From NCBI GenBank assembly GCA_025965295.1, contig JAOPXF010000339.1:1-7054 (forward strand): DNA of 7,054 nt. The letters are read 5' to 3'. Numbering within the stretch: the first letter of the stretch is position 1; each line of letters opens with the position of its first letter. The stretch comes from Nocardioides sp. Lineage in GTDB: Bacteria; Actinomycetota; Actinomycetes; Propionibacteriales; Nocardioidaceae. The notes under the pieces were generated by a model. It searched no databases and was not told the origin of the DNA. It saw only the letters and a program-made list of their open reading frames with translations. This document shows positions 1-6,271 of the stretch, one piece after another. The translations under genes were made by a program, and so were the position numbers.

Positions 1-1
1 C

Positions 2-199
2 TGCCGCCTCGTCGACACCGCCGGCGACACCGAGGTCGAGCTGGCCCGCTTCACGCTCACCCTCGGTGTGCCCCAGACGGGCCTGGCGATGGCCAAGATC
101 CAGCGCGACGGCGACAGCTGGACGCTCACCGCGATCGGCGAGGGCATCGCCGTCACGCAGCCCGCCCGCTCCATCGAGGCACTGAAGCGCTTCCTCTAG
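2..199 (+). CDS. TerD-family stress protein, C-terminal part only (5' end outside window)
   Basis: An open frame runs from the left edge to a TAG at 197-199 and gives the last 65 residues of a protein. The tail has alternating beta-strand-like segments (VELARFTLTLGV, GLAMAKIQRDGDSWTLTAIGEGIAV) and ends IEALKRFL. This resembles the end of TerD/TerX-type proteins, where a strand with a Gly-Asp-Ser-Trp-like turn precedes a G-x-G segment and a final helix. Family members are calcium-binding proteins linked to tellurite resistance and general stress. The calcium-binding part is not in the window, so function cannot be tested here. The gene is convergent with rodA: only 21 nt separate the two stop codons, and no strong terminator is visible between them. 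The reading frame is certain; the family assignment is moderate because only the tail is present. Confidence 0.62.
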   Translation, partial: CRLVDTAGDTEVELARFTLTLGVPQTGLAMAKIQRDGDSWTLTAIGEGIAVTQPARSIEALKRFL

Positions 200-220
200 A
201 TCGGCTTCGCGCCGGGTAGG

Positions 221-1408
221 TCAGCTTCGCACCAGGACGCGCTTGGCGGGCTGCATGCGGGCGGCCGGGGCCTCGGCGGCGCGGCGGGAGATGTTGAGGA
301 GCAGCCCGACCGCGAGCATGCCCGCGAACATCGAGCTGCCGCCGTACGACACGAACGGCAGCGGCACGCCGGTGACCGGCATGATCCCCAGGCACATGCC
401 GACGTTCTGGAACGCCTGGAAACCGAACCAGCAGGCGATGCCGGCGGCGGCCACCCGGCCGAACGCGTCGTCGGTGTGCGCGGCGATCGAGAGGGCCCGC
501 CAGATGACGATCGTCAGCAGTCCGATCAGGATGCCGGCGCCGACCAGGCCGAGCTCCTCCCCCGCGACCGTGAAGATGAAGTCGGTGTGCTGCTCGGGCA
601 CGAAGCCGGACCGGGTCTGCGAGCCTTGGAAGAGGCCCTGCCCGAAGAGGCCACCGTTGCCGACCGCGATCCGCGCCTGCTCGACGTTGTAGCCGGCGCC
701 GCGGGGATCGAGGTCCGGGTTGGTGAACGCGAGGAACCGGTCGACCTGGTACTGCTTGAGGAAGCCCGCCGCGACGGCGGCCACCGCCGCGGTCACGCCA
801 CCACCGAGGAGCAGGAGCAGCCACCGGCGCGGAGCGCCGGAGACCGCGAGCACGCCGAAGACCGTCGCGGAGAGCACCAGCATGGTGCCGAGGTCCGGCT
901 GCAGCATGATCAGCGTCGCGGGGAGCCCCGCTATGAGCAGCATGCCGACGACCTCGACCGTGCCGACCCGGTTGCGCCACCTGCCCTCCGCGCGCTCGGC
1001 GACGAGCAGCGCCATGCCGATGACGACGGCGAGCTTGGCGAACTCCGATGGCTGGATGGACATGCCGCCGAGCTGCAGCCACGAGCGCGAGCCGTTGATC
1101 GTGCTGCCCATCGTGAGCACGAGTGCCAGCCCGGCGATCGAGGCGAGGTAGACCAGCGGCGCCATGATCCGCACCCACCGGTGGTCGGTGGCCATCACGA
1201 TCACGAGCAGGACGAGGCCGATGGCCACGTTGACGAGCTGCTTCTTGAGGTACGCCGAGGAGTCGCCGAGGGTGAGGTCGTCACGCTGCGACGTGGCCGA
1301 CCAGACCAGCAGGCTGCCGAGGGTGACCAGGGCCAGCACCGCCAGCATCAGGAGCCAGTCGAGGCCGGGTGCCCGCAGAGCCGGGCGCTGGGTGTGCAGC
1401 TGGGACAT
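221..1408 (-). CDS. rodA: RodA, SEDS-family peptidoglycan glycosyltransferase of the Rod complex
   Basis: Polytopic membrane protein of 395 residues, a normal RodA length, with about ten hydrophobic segments. SEDS proteins polymerise lipid II into glycan strands and work with a class B PBP. SEDS signatures visible are N105-GSRSWLQLGG with S118-x-QPSEFAK, the loop ARIAVGNGGLFGQGLFQGSQTRSGFVPEQHTDFIF (about 245-279), and PVTGVPLPFVSYGGSS (344-359). Asp276 in HTDFIF aligns with the essential aspartate shown in Bacillus and Thermus RodA, and Trp110 with the conserved tryptophan of SRSW. The ATG lies 1 nt after the mrdA stop (TGA-C-ATG) with a GGAAGGA Shine-Dalgarno 5 nt upstream, inside mrdA. It is called RodA rather than FtsW because it follows mreBCD and mrdA; the Streptomyces orthologue is known as sfr. 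It appears to be the last gene of the operon. Confidence 0.96.
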   Translation of the reverse strand: MSQLHTQRPALRAPGLDWLLMLAVLALVTLGSLLVWSATSQRDDLTLGDSSAYLKKQLVNVAIGLVLLVIVMATDHRWVRIMAPLVYLASIAGLALVLTMGSTINGSRSWLQLGGMSIQPSEFAKLAVVIGMALLVAERAEGRWRNRVGTVEVVGMLLIAGLPATLIMLQPDLGTMLVLSATVFGVLAVSGAPRRWLLLLLGGGVTAAVAAVAAGFLKQYQVDRFLAFTNPDLDPRGAGYNVEQARIAVGNGGLFGQGLFQGSQTRSGFVPEQHTDFIFTVAGEELGLVGAGILIGLLTIVIWRALSIAAHTDDAFGRVAAAGIACWFGFQAFQNVGMCLGIMPVTGVPLPFVSYGGSSMFAGMLAVGLLLNISRRAAEAPAARMQPAKRVLVRS

Positions 1409-1409
1409 G

Positions 1410-3542
1410 TCAGTCCTTCCGGGCCGGCGGGAGGATCGAGCCGTCCTTCATGAACGTGGGCAGGCCGGCGGGCGGCGTCGTGCCCGCGATGGCCGAGCGC
1501 CGCGGGTCGACGTTCATGCCGTCGACGCCGTACAGCGCCTCCCAGATCTTGCGGACCGCCGGGCCCGAGGTGCCCGACCCGGTGCCGGCCTGGCTCACCA
1601 TCATGACCACGACGTAGTTCTCGTCGTACGTCGCGACCCACGAGGTCGACTGCTTGCCGTAGACCTCGGCCGAGCCCGTCTTGCCGCGGATGTGCACCCT
1701 GTCGAGCGGGAAGTCGATGAACTTCCACGCGAGGGTGCCGACCTTGGGGGTGCCCTGGAGCGCGGTGTCGACGTACTTGAGGCTGGCCGCCGACGCGTCG
1801 ACCTTGCCGGCCACCTTCGGCGCGAACCGCTTGAGGACCTGCCCGTCGGGGCTGACGATCGCCTTGGCGATCCGGGGTGCGTAGAGCGTGCCGCCGTTGG
1901 AGAGCGCGGCGTAGGCCCGCGCCAGCTGGAGCGGCGTGACGATCGTGTCGCCCTGCCCGATCGCGTAGTTCACGGCGTCGCCGGCCCGGTAATAGCTGCC
2001 CTCGAGGCAGAACTCGTGGGCGAAGACGCGCAGGAAGGCGTTGGGGGCGTTGCCCTTCTCGTCCATCGTGCAGTAGTAGCTCTTCATGGACTTCCAGTAG
2101 GCGAGCTTCCAGTGCCGGTCGGCGATCCGGCCACTGGCCTCGCCGGGCAGGTCGACGCCGGTCTCGCTGCCGAAGCCGAAGTTCTTGGCCTCCTCGACCA
2201 GCGGGTCGCGGGCATCGACGTTCGTCGGGTCCGAGCCGTACTTCTGCCAGAAGTGGATGCCCACACGGTAGAAGAAGGTGTCGCACGAGAGCTCGAGCGC
2301 GCGGGCGAAGTCGATGTAGCCGTAGGCCGCGGACTCGTAGTTCTTGAACCACCGGTTGCCGACCTGGAGACCGCCCGAGCAGTCGAGCTTGGTGTCCTGT
2401 GAGTAGCCGTTGTTGAGGGCACCGACGGTCATGATCGGCTTCCACGTGGAGCCCGGGGCGAACTGCCCCTGGGTCGCCCGACCGAGCAGCGGGGTGCCGG
2501 CCTTCTCCGAGTAGAGGCGGGCGAGCTGCTTCTTCGAGATGCCGCCCACCCAGACCGAGGGGTCGTACGTCGGCTGGCTGGCCATCGAGATGATCCGGCC
2601 CGTCCTGGCCTCCATGACCACAACCGCGCCGGAGTCGGCCCGGTAGTTGCGGTGGGTGACCTTGTCGTAGGTGTGGCGCGCGAGCTGGATCGTCTCGGCC
2701 AGCTGCTTCTCGACGACCCCCTGCACCTTGGCGTCGATCGAGGTGACGAGCGTGTCGCCGGGCTGGCCCTCGACCTCGCTGTCGTCACCGAGCACGCGCC
2801 CCATCGAGTCGACGGCGACCCGCTTGTAGCCGGGCATCCCCCGCAGCCAGCGGTCGTACTCCTTCTCGACGCCGGCGCGGCCGACGGACGAGGCGCCGTT
2901 GACGGAGCGGTCGTCGTCGTCGCGGGCGGTGTCGTACTCCTGCTCGGTGATCGGGCTGAGATAGCCCAGCACGTGGGCGAGGTTGACGCCGAACGGGCGC
3001 GGGTAGGCGCGCACGCTCTGCTGCTCCGCGAGGACCGACGGGTAGTCCTCGGGCTGCTCGAGCACGCGCAGGGCCTGCCCCTGCCGGACGTCGGTGGCGA
3101 CGGGGACGGGCTGGTACGGCGAGCCGTTCCAGCAGGTGCCGACGACACTGCCCGCGTCACCGCAGGTGACCAGGCGCTTGCGGATTCCCGCCGGGGTCTG
3201 GTCGACGACCAGGGCGAGCCGCTCGATGAGGACCCGCTGCTGGTGCTCGGACATCTTGCCGAGCAGGGTGCGGTCGACCGACACGACCCAGGAGGTGCGG
3301 TTGGCGACCAGCGGGCGGCCCATGTCGTCGACGATGAGTCCGCGCTGGGGCTGCACCACGATCTCGCGGACGGACTGGGAGGCCGCCTGCGCGTGGTACT
3401 CCTCGCCGCTGACCACCTGGAGGTAGTAGAGCCGGGCGAAGAGCGTCGCGAAGAGCGAGAACACCAGCACCTGGATGACGATCAGCCGCAGCCGGCCCCG
3501 GGTCGTCGAGGCGGCGGGTCCGCGGCCGCCGGCCGACCCCAT
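1410..3542 (-). CDS. mrdA: Penicillin-binding protein 2, class B peptidoglycan transpeptidase
   Basis: Protein of 710 residues that cross-links new glycan made by RodA; it is the monofunctional DD-transpeptidase of the elongation complex and a beta-lactam target. It has a short cytoplasmic N-terminus, one membrane segment (about 19-40) and the PBP dimerisation/pedestal region (about 45-270, containing QRGLIVDDMGRPLVANR). The transpeptidase domain follows, with the catalytic S365-T-W-K368, the second motif S419-C-D421 (SxD, as in other PBP2 proteins, rather than SxN) and K621-T-G623. Six extracytoplasmic cysteines are present. The start chosen is the ATG at 3540-3542. It overlaps the mreD stop (TGATG) and directly precedes the N-terminus and membrane segment; the same frame stays open for 134 more codons upstream, but only as an out-of-frame reading of mreD. 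The Shine-Dalgarno is weak (CGGAA), so coupling to mreD translation is likely. No frameshift was seen. Confidence 0.96.
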   Translation of the reverse strand: MGSAGGRGPAASTTRGRLRLIVIQVLVFSLFATLFARLYYLQVVSGEEYHAQAASQSVREIVVQPQRGLIVDDMGRPLVANRTSWVVSVDRTLLGKMSEHQQRVLIERLALVVDQTPAGIRKRLVTCGDAGSVVGTCWNGSPYQPVPVATDVRQGQALRVLEQPEDYPSVLAEQQSVRAYPRPFGVNLAHVLGYLSPITEQEYDTARDDDDRSVNGASSVGRAGVEKEYDRWLRGMPGYKRVAVDSMGRVLGDDSEVEGQPGDTLVTSIDAKVQGVVEKQLAETIQLARHTYDKVTHRNYRADSGAVVVMEARTGRIISMASQPTYDPSVWVGGISKKQLARLYSEKAGTPLLGRATQGQFAPGSTWKPIMTVGALNNGYSQDTKLDCSGGLQVGNRWFKNYESAAYGYIDFARALELSCDTFFYRVGIHFWQKYGSDPTNVDARDPLVEEAKNFGFGSETGVDLPGEASGRIADRHWKLAYWKSMKSYYCTMDEKGNAPNAFLRVFAHEFCLEGSYYRAGDAVNYAIGQGDTIVTPLQLARAYAALSNGGTLYAPRIAKAIVSPDGQVLKRFAPKVAGKVDASAASLKYVDTALQGTPKVGTLAWKFIDFPLDRVHIRGKTGSAEVYGKQSTSWVATYDENYVVVMMVSQAGTGSGTSGPAVRKIWEALYGVDGMNVDPRRSAIAGTTPPAGLPTFMKDGSILPPARKD
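1414..1420 (-). promoter_or_regulatory. Shine-Dalgarno GGAAGGA for rodA inside mrdA
   Basis: GGAAGGA lies 5 nt upstream of the rodA ATG, within the last codons of mrdA. It is the strongest ribosome-binding site in the mre operon, which may let rodA be translated partly independently of the genes before it. Confidence 0.65.
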
Positions 3543-4051
3543 CACGGGTTCCGCGCCGGCTCGAGGCGGTGGAACATCGCCATCACCAGGGGCAGCACGA
3601 GCGGCGTGAGGAGCACGTCCCAGGCCACCGCGACGAGGATCACCTCCAGCAGGTCGGGGACCGCCATCGCGGGGTCGCGCAGCACCAGCCCGCTGAGCGC
3701 GAAGACCGACGTGCCGACGAAGGAGGACGCGGCGACGGTCGCGACGACGGCCGTGGCGCTCGGGCGGACGTCCTGGCGCATCCGGCCGGCGACGTAGCCG
3801 ACCACCACGAGCGCCAGTGCCCAGCGTCCGGCGACGTGGTCGGCCGGCGGGGCCAGATCGAGGGTGACACCGGCGGCGAAGCCGAGCACGGCCGCGAACT
3901 GGGGGCCCCGGGTCAGCGCGGCCGCCACCACGACGAGCAGGCACAGGTTGGGCACGATGCCCTGCCAGGCCAGGTGCGGGAAGAGCGTCACCTGGAGGAC
4001 GAGGGCGACGCTGACCGCGAGGAAGGCGACGATCGCGCGCACGGCGGTCAC
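3542..4051 (-). CDS. mreD: MreD, rod shape-determining membrane protein
   Basis: Small hydrophobic protein of 169 residues with about six membrane segments (roughly 5-24, 33-48, 52-67, 76-90, 98-122, 133-158). MreD is an integral membrane partner of MreC in the Rod complex. The family pattern is visible in PNLCLLVVVAAALTRG followed by GFAAGVTLDLAPP and GRWALALVVVGYVAGRM. The start is probably GTG at 4049-4051, which overlaps the stop of the upstream mini-ORF as GTGA; another GTG at codon 4 (4042) is an alternative. The stop overlaps the mrdA ATG. Oddly, mreC does not abut mreD: two 53-bp repeats lie between them. The mreD start therefore sits in repeat-derived sequence whose only ribosome-binding candidate is a GGGGG run 5 nt upstream. 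MreD is poorly conserved in general, so the call rests on topology, these motifs and position between mreC and mrdA. Confidence 0.92.
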   Translation of the reverse strand: MTAVRAIVAFLAVSVALVLQVTLFPHLAWQGIVPNLCLLVVVAAALTRGPQFAAVLGFAAGVTLDLAPPADHVAGRWALALVVVGYVAGRMRQDVRPSATAVVATVAASSFVGTSVFALSGLVLRDPAMAVPDLLEVILVAVAWDVLLTPLVLPLVMAMFHRLEPARNP

Positions 4052-4104
4052 TGGGGCCCCCGCGGAAGCGTGAGCGCAGCGAGCGGTTTCGTGGGGTGGC
4101 TCAT
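4048..4104 (-). CDS. 18-residue mini-ORF in repeat unit 1, overlapping the mreD start
   Basis: Reads MSHPTKPLAALTLPRGPQ then TGA. Its ATG overlaps the TGA of the preceding identical mini-ORF (ATGA), and its own TGA overlaps the mreD GTG (GTGA). The only Shine-Dalgarno candidate is the GGGGG of the upstream repeat unit, 5 nt before the ATG. It may be translated simply because ribosomes pass from mreC towards mreD, with the peptide itself of no importance. I do not recognise the peptide as a known family. Expression is inferred only from the exact stop/start geometry. Confidence 0.35.
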   Translation of the reverse strand: MSHPTKPLAALTLPRGPQ

Positions 4105-4158
4105 CGGGGCCCCCGCGGAAGCGTGAGCGCAGCGAGCGGTTTCGTGGGGTGGCTCATC
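4053..4158 (-). repeat. Two perfect 53-bp tandem repeats between mreC and mreD
   Basis: Units 4053-4105 and 4106-4158 are identical over all 53 positions and directly adjacent, with no spacer. Each contains on the plus strand GGGGCCCCCGCGG, then GAGCGCAGCGAGCGG and GTGGGGTGGCTCATC. In minus-strand terms the unit is 18 codons plus a stop with a 4-nt overlap, so 57 minus 4 gives exactly 53 nt. Any number of copies therefore keeps a chain of stop/start overlaps. I saw no third copy in the window and no transposase. The perfect identity suggests recent duplication or strong conservation. Confidence 0.97.
4101..4157 (-). CDS. 18-residue mini-ORF in repeat unit 2, overlapping the mreC stop
   Basis: Reads MSHPTKPLAALTLPRGPR then TGA; it differs from the next mini-ORF only in the last residue. 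Its ATG overlaps the mreC TGA (ATGA). The best ribosome-binding site in the region, GGGAG at 4164-4168 inside the end of mreC, lies 6 nt upstream of this ATG, so it is the better supported of the two mini-ORFs. That site probably served mreD before the repeats arrived (inference). The peptide is short, proline-rich and carries no recognisable signal or domain. Confidence 0.4.
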   Translation of the reverse strand: MSHPTKPLAALTLPRGPR

Positions 4159-5077
4159 GAAGGCTCCCGTCGGCCTCGATGACGGCCCGGTCGCTCGACG
4201 TGCCGGACGGGACCACCACGCCGACCAGGTCGAGCGCGCCGAAGTCGACGTACGGGTCGATGACGGCACGCTGCGAGGTCTCGCGCAGGCTGCTGTAGAC
4301 CGTGGTGACGCGGCCGACCGGGATGCCGGAGACGTACGGCGCCCCGCCGTTGCTGCCCCACGTGACGACCGTGTCGCCCTTGGCCGGCACGACCGACTCG
4401 TCGGCCAGCTCGAGGTCGAGGCGGCCGTCGTTGCCGAGCACGCCGCGCCCATGGAGGAAGCCCACCTCCATGCTCTCGCCGACCCGGCCGCCGACGACGG
4501 ACTCGCCGTCGATGATCAGCAGCACCGTGGCGGTGGAGTTGGTGACGCGCAGGACCCGCCCGACCAGGCCGTCGTTGTTGAGGACGGTCATGTCCGGGCG
4601 CAGGCCGGCGCGCGAGCCGGCGTCGATCGTGACGGTGCGGGAGAACGACTGGGCCGGTCCGAGGCCGACCACGCGGGCCGGCACCAGGGCGTAGCCGAGG
4701 TCGTCGGCGGCCGCCGTGAGCCCGTCGAACTCGGCCAGCCGGTTGCGGTCGTAGCCGGCGGTGTTGACCTCGGAGCGCAGCCGGGAGTTCTCGGCCTGCA
4801 GCTTCGCGATGTCGTCGCTGAGGGCGTCGTGCGAGCGGAACCACCGCGGGACGGACGTGAACGGCCGGATCGCGGTGGCCGTGCCGGTCTCGACGGGCCC
4901 GAAGGCCTCGCCGACCACGCGACGCACCGGCTCCATCGGCGAGCTGCTGCCACCGTGGTAGTCGAGGGTGATCAGGGTCAGGCAGGCCAGCAGCAGGGCG
5001 ACCATCAGCGAGCGCGACGGCCGGCCGCGCTCCTCGAGCCGGTCGGTGCCGCGCCAGCGCTTCTCGCGGTCGACCAT
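4154..5077 (-). CDS. mreC: MreC, rod shape-determining protein
   Basis: Protein of 307 residues, a normal MreC length. It has a basic N-terminal tail (1-21), one membrane anchor (about 22-39, SRSLMVALLLACLTLITL), a coiled-coil stretch (about 82-125, containing LSDDIAKLQAENSRLRSEV) and the beta-rich extracytoplasmic MreC core (about 130-300). In the core, ARVVGLGPAQSFSRTVTIDAGSRAGLRPDM and NNDGLVGRV are clear family signatures. MreC links MreB/MreD to the periplasmic-side enzymes and is known to activate PBP2. The start chosen is ATG 5075-5077, overlapping the mreB stop (TGATG); a longer frame to 5137 runs inside mreB and is not needed. The upstream Shine-Dalgarno is poor (CAGG), consistent with coupling to mreB. 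The stop overlaps the ATG of the first mini-ORF, and the gene ends with a good GGGAG site 6 nt before that ATG. Confidence 0.95.
   Translation of the reverse strand: MVDREKRWRGTDRLEERGRPSRSLMVALLLACLTLITLDYHGGSSSPMEPVRRVVGEAFGPVETGTATAIRPFTSVPRWFRSHDALSDDIAKLQAENSRLRSEVNTAGYDRNRLAEFDGLTAAADDLGYALVPARVVGLGPAQSFSRTVTIDAGSRAGLRPDMTVLNNDGLVGRVLRVTNSTATVLLIIDGESVVGGRVGESMEVGFLHGRGVLGNDGRLDLELADESVVPAKGDTVVTWGSNGGAPYVSGIPVGRVTTVYSSLRETSQRAVIDPYVDFGALDLVGVVVPSGTSSDRAVIEADGSLR
4164..4168 (-). promoter_or_regulatory. Shine-Dalgarno GGGAG at end of mreC
   Basis: GGGAG is 6 nt upstream of the ATG that overlaps the mreC stop. Today it serves the first 18-codon mini-ORF. If the two 53-bp repeats are removed in silico, it sits at the same distance from the mreD start, so it is probably the original mreD ribosome-binding site. 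Confidence 0.6.
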
Positions 5078-6105
5078 CAGAAGCGCCTGGGCTCGGTCAC
5101 GAGCACCTGCTGGAGCGCCTCGAACTCCTCGACGCACTTCCCGGCACCGAGCGCGACCGACGTGAGCGGGCTCTCGGCGACGTGGACCGGCATCCCGGTC
5201 TCGTGGCGCAGGCGCTCGTCGAGGCCGCGGAGCAGCGCCCCACCACCGGTGAGCACGATGCCGCGGTCCATGATGTCGCCCGCGAGCTCGGGCGGGGTCT
5301 GGTCGAGGGTGGCGCGGACGGCGTCGACGATGGCGTGCAGGGGCTCCTCGAGCGCCTGGCGCACCTCGGCGCTGCTCACCACGACGGTGCGCGGCAGGCC
5401 GGAGACCATGTCGCGGCCGCGGATCTCGGCCGCGGGCTCGTCGGGCAGCGGGAAGGCCGACCCGAGGGTCATCTTGACCTCCTCGGCGGTGCGCTCCCCC
5501 AGCATCAGGGAGTACTCCTTCTTCATCCAGGCCACGATGGAGGCGTCCAGGTCGTCGCCCGCCGTACGGATCGAGAGGCTGGTGACGATGCCGCCGAGGG
5601 AGATCACCGCGACCTCGGTGGTGCCTCCGCCGACGTCGACGACCATGTTGCCGGTGGCCTGGTGGACGGGGAGCCCGGCGCCGATCGCGGCGGCCATCGG
5701 CTCCTCGACGATGTAGACCCGACGCGCGCCCGCCTGGTAGCCGGCCTCCTTCACGGCCCGCTGCTCGACGGCGGTGATGCCGCTCGGCACGCAGATGACC
5801 ATCCGGGGCTTGGCGAAGTAGCGGCGCCGGTGCACCTGCTGGATGAAGAACCGCAGCATCTGCTCGGTCGCCTCGAAGTCGGCGATCACGCCGTCCTTGA
5901 GCGGCCGGATGGCGGTGATGTTGTCGGGGGTGCGGCCGATCATCCGCTTGGCCTCGTGGCCGACGGCGAGGATCTCGCCGGTCGTGGAGTTCAGCGCGAC
6001 GACGCTGGGCTCGTCGAGCAGGATCCCCTTGCCGCGGACGTAGACCAGCGTGTTGGCGGTGCCGAGGTCAACGGCCATGTCCCGGCCGATGAAGCTGTTC
6101 GCCAT
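5077..6105 (-). CDS. mreB: MreB, actin-like cell shape protein
   Basis: Protein of 342 residues, typical for MreB. It is a cytoplasmic ATP-binding actin homologue that polymerises on the membrane and orients the RodA-PBP2 synthases. Nucleotide-binding motifs are intact: phosphate-1 D13-LGTANT, connect-1 EEPMAAAIGAG (about 134-144), phosphate-2 D157-VGGGTTE, and the adenosine motif G282-IVLTGGGALLRGL. GSAFPLPDE and GRDMVSGLPRTV (about 215-240) are also family-like. The start chosen is ATG 6103-6105, giving MANSFIGRDMAVDLG, the usual N-terminus. It has a GAGG site (6114-6117) 8 nt upstream; an upstream start at 6147 would add 14 residues not seen in MreB. It is the first gene of the mre operon, after a 166-nt gap following ndk, so the main operon promoter is expected in that gap. 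The stop overlaps mreC. Confidence 0.98.
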   Translation of the reverse strand: MANSFIGRDMAVDLGTANTLVYVRGKGILLDEPSVVALNSTTGEILAVGHEAKRMIGRTPDNITAIRPLKDGVIADFEATEQMLRFFIQQVHRRRYFAKPRMVICVPSGITAVEQRAVKEAGYQAGARRVYIVEEPMAAAIGAGLPVHQATGNMVVDVGGGTTEVAVISLGGIVTSLSIRTAGDDLDASIVAWMKKEYSLMLGERTAEEVKMTLGSAFPLPDEPAAEIRGRDMVSGLPRTVVVSSAEVRQALEEPLHAIVDAVRATLDQTPPELAGDIMDRGIVLTGGGALLRGLDERLRHETGMPVHVAESPLTSVALGAGKCVEEFEALQQVLVTEPRRF

Positions 6106-6271
6106 GCCTGGTGCCTCGCAGGTCGCTGGAGTACGGGAAGGGGGCACGGCAGGGCGGCCGACCCGATAGCGAGCGTAGGTACCTCAAGGCCCGGATCGGC
6201 GCAGGCACGCCGGGGTGCACGGGACACGTGTGACAGGTGAGACATCGACCTGTCGGAAAGTTTCGGGCGGG
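6106..6271 (-). promoter_or_regulatory. ndk-mreB intergenic region, probable mre operon leader
   Basis: This is the only non-coding gap over 100 nt in the window, so it is the likely place for the mreBCD-mrdA-rodA promoter and the end of the ndk transcript. Visible elements are a 7-bp inverted repeat near ndk (6232-6254), the palindromes ACACGTGT (6224-6231) and AGGTACCT (6177-6184), and a TTGAGG hexamer on the minus strand (6182-6187) that could be a -35 box. I could not find a convincing -10 box at 16-19 nt from it, so no promoter is called precisely. The leader ends with the mreB GAGG site. Confidence 0.45.
6232..6254 (-). terminator. Inverted repeat 17 nt after ndk, candidate terminator or operator
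   Basis: The arms GACAGGT (6232-6238) and ACCTGTC (6248-6254) are perfectly complementary over 7 bp around a 9-nt loop. On the minus strand the stem starts 17 nt after the ndk stop. There is no T-tract behind it, so it would be a non-canonical terminator. A protein-binding operator is equally possible. Confidence 0.3.

Noticed and set aside
202..214. Hairpin CGGC-TTCGC-GCCG between terD-like gene and rodA as bidirectional terminator
   Set aside because: The stem is only 4 bp and there is no T-tract on either strand; such short GC hairpins are common by chance at this base composition.
153..1178. Long open frames antisense or out of frame to rodA, mrdA, mreC and mreB on both strands
   Set aside because: They are Arg/Ala/Gly/Pro-rich or Asp/Val/Gly/Leu-rich translations typical of alternative frames in high-GC genes, and they overlap well-supported conserved genes throughout.
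2908..2923. GTC/TCG trinucleotide run in mrdA, possible slippage tract
   Set aside because: It is only about four units long, encodes a short Asp run (208-211) in an exposed loop, keeps the frame, and is unremarkable for high-GC coding DNA.
3543..3944. N-terminal extension of PBP2 by 134 residues
   Set aside because: It lies wholly inside mreD in another frame, has low-complexity Arg/Gly/Pro composition, and the ATG at 3540-3542 gives a standard PBP2 N-terminus with a TGATG junction.
4053..4158. CRISPR array or IS element ends
   Set aside because: There are only two copies, directly adjacent with no spacer, no cas genes, no transposase and no target-site duplication visible other than the stop/start overlap itself.
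5078..5137. Upstream starts for mreC (5137) and mreB (6147)
   Set aside because: The added residues do not resemble the families; the ATG at 5077 overlaps the mreB stop and the ATG at 6105 has a GAGG site and the usual MreB N-terminus.
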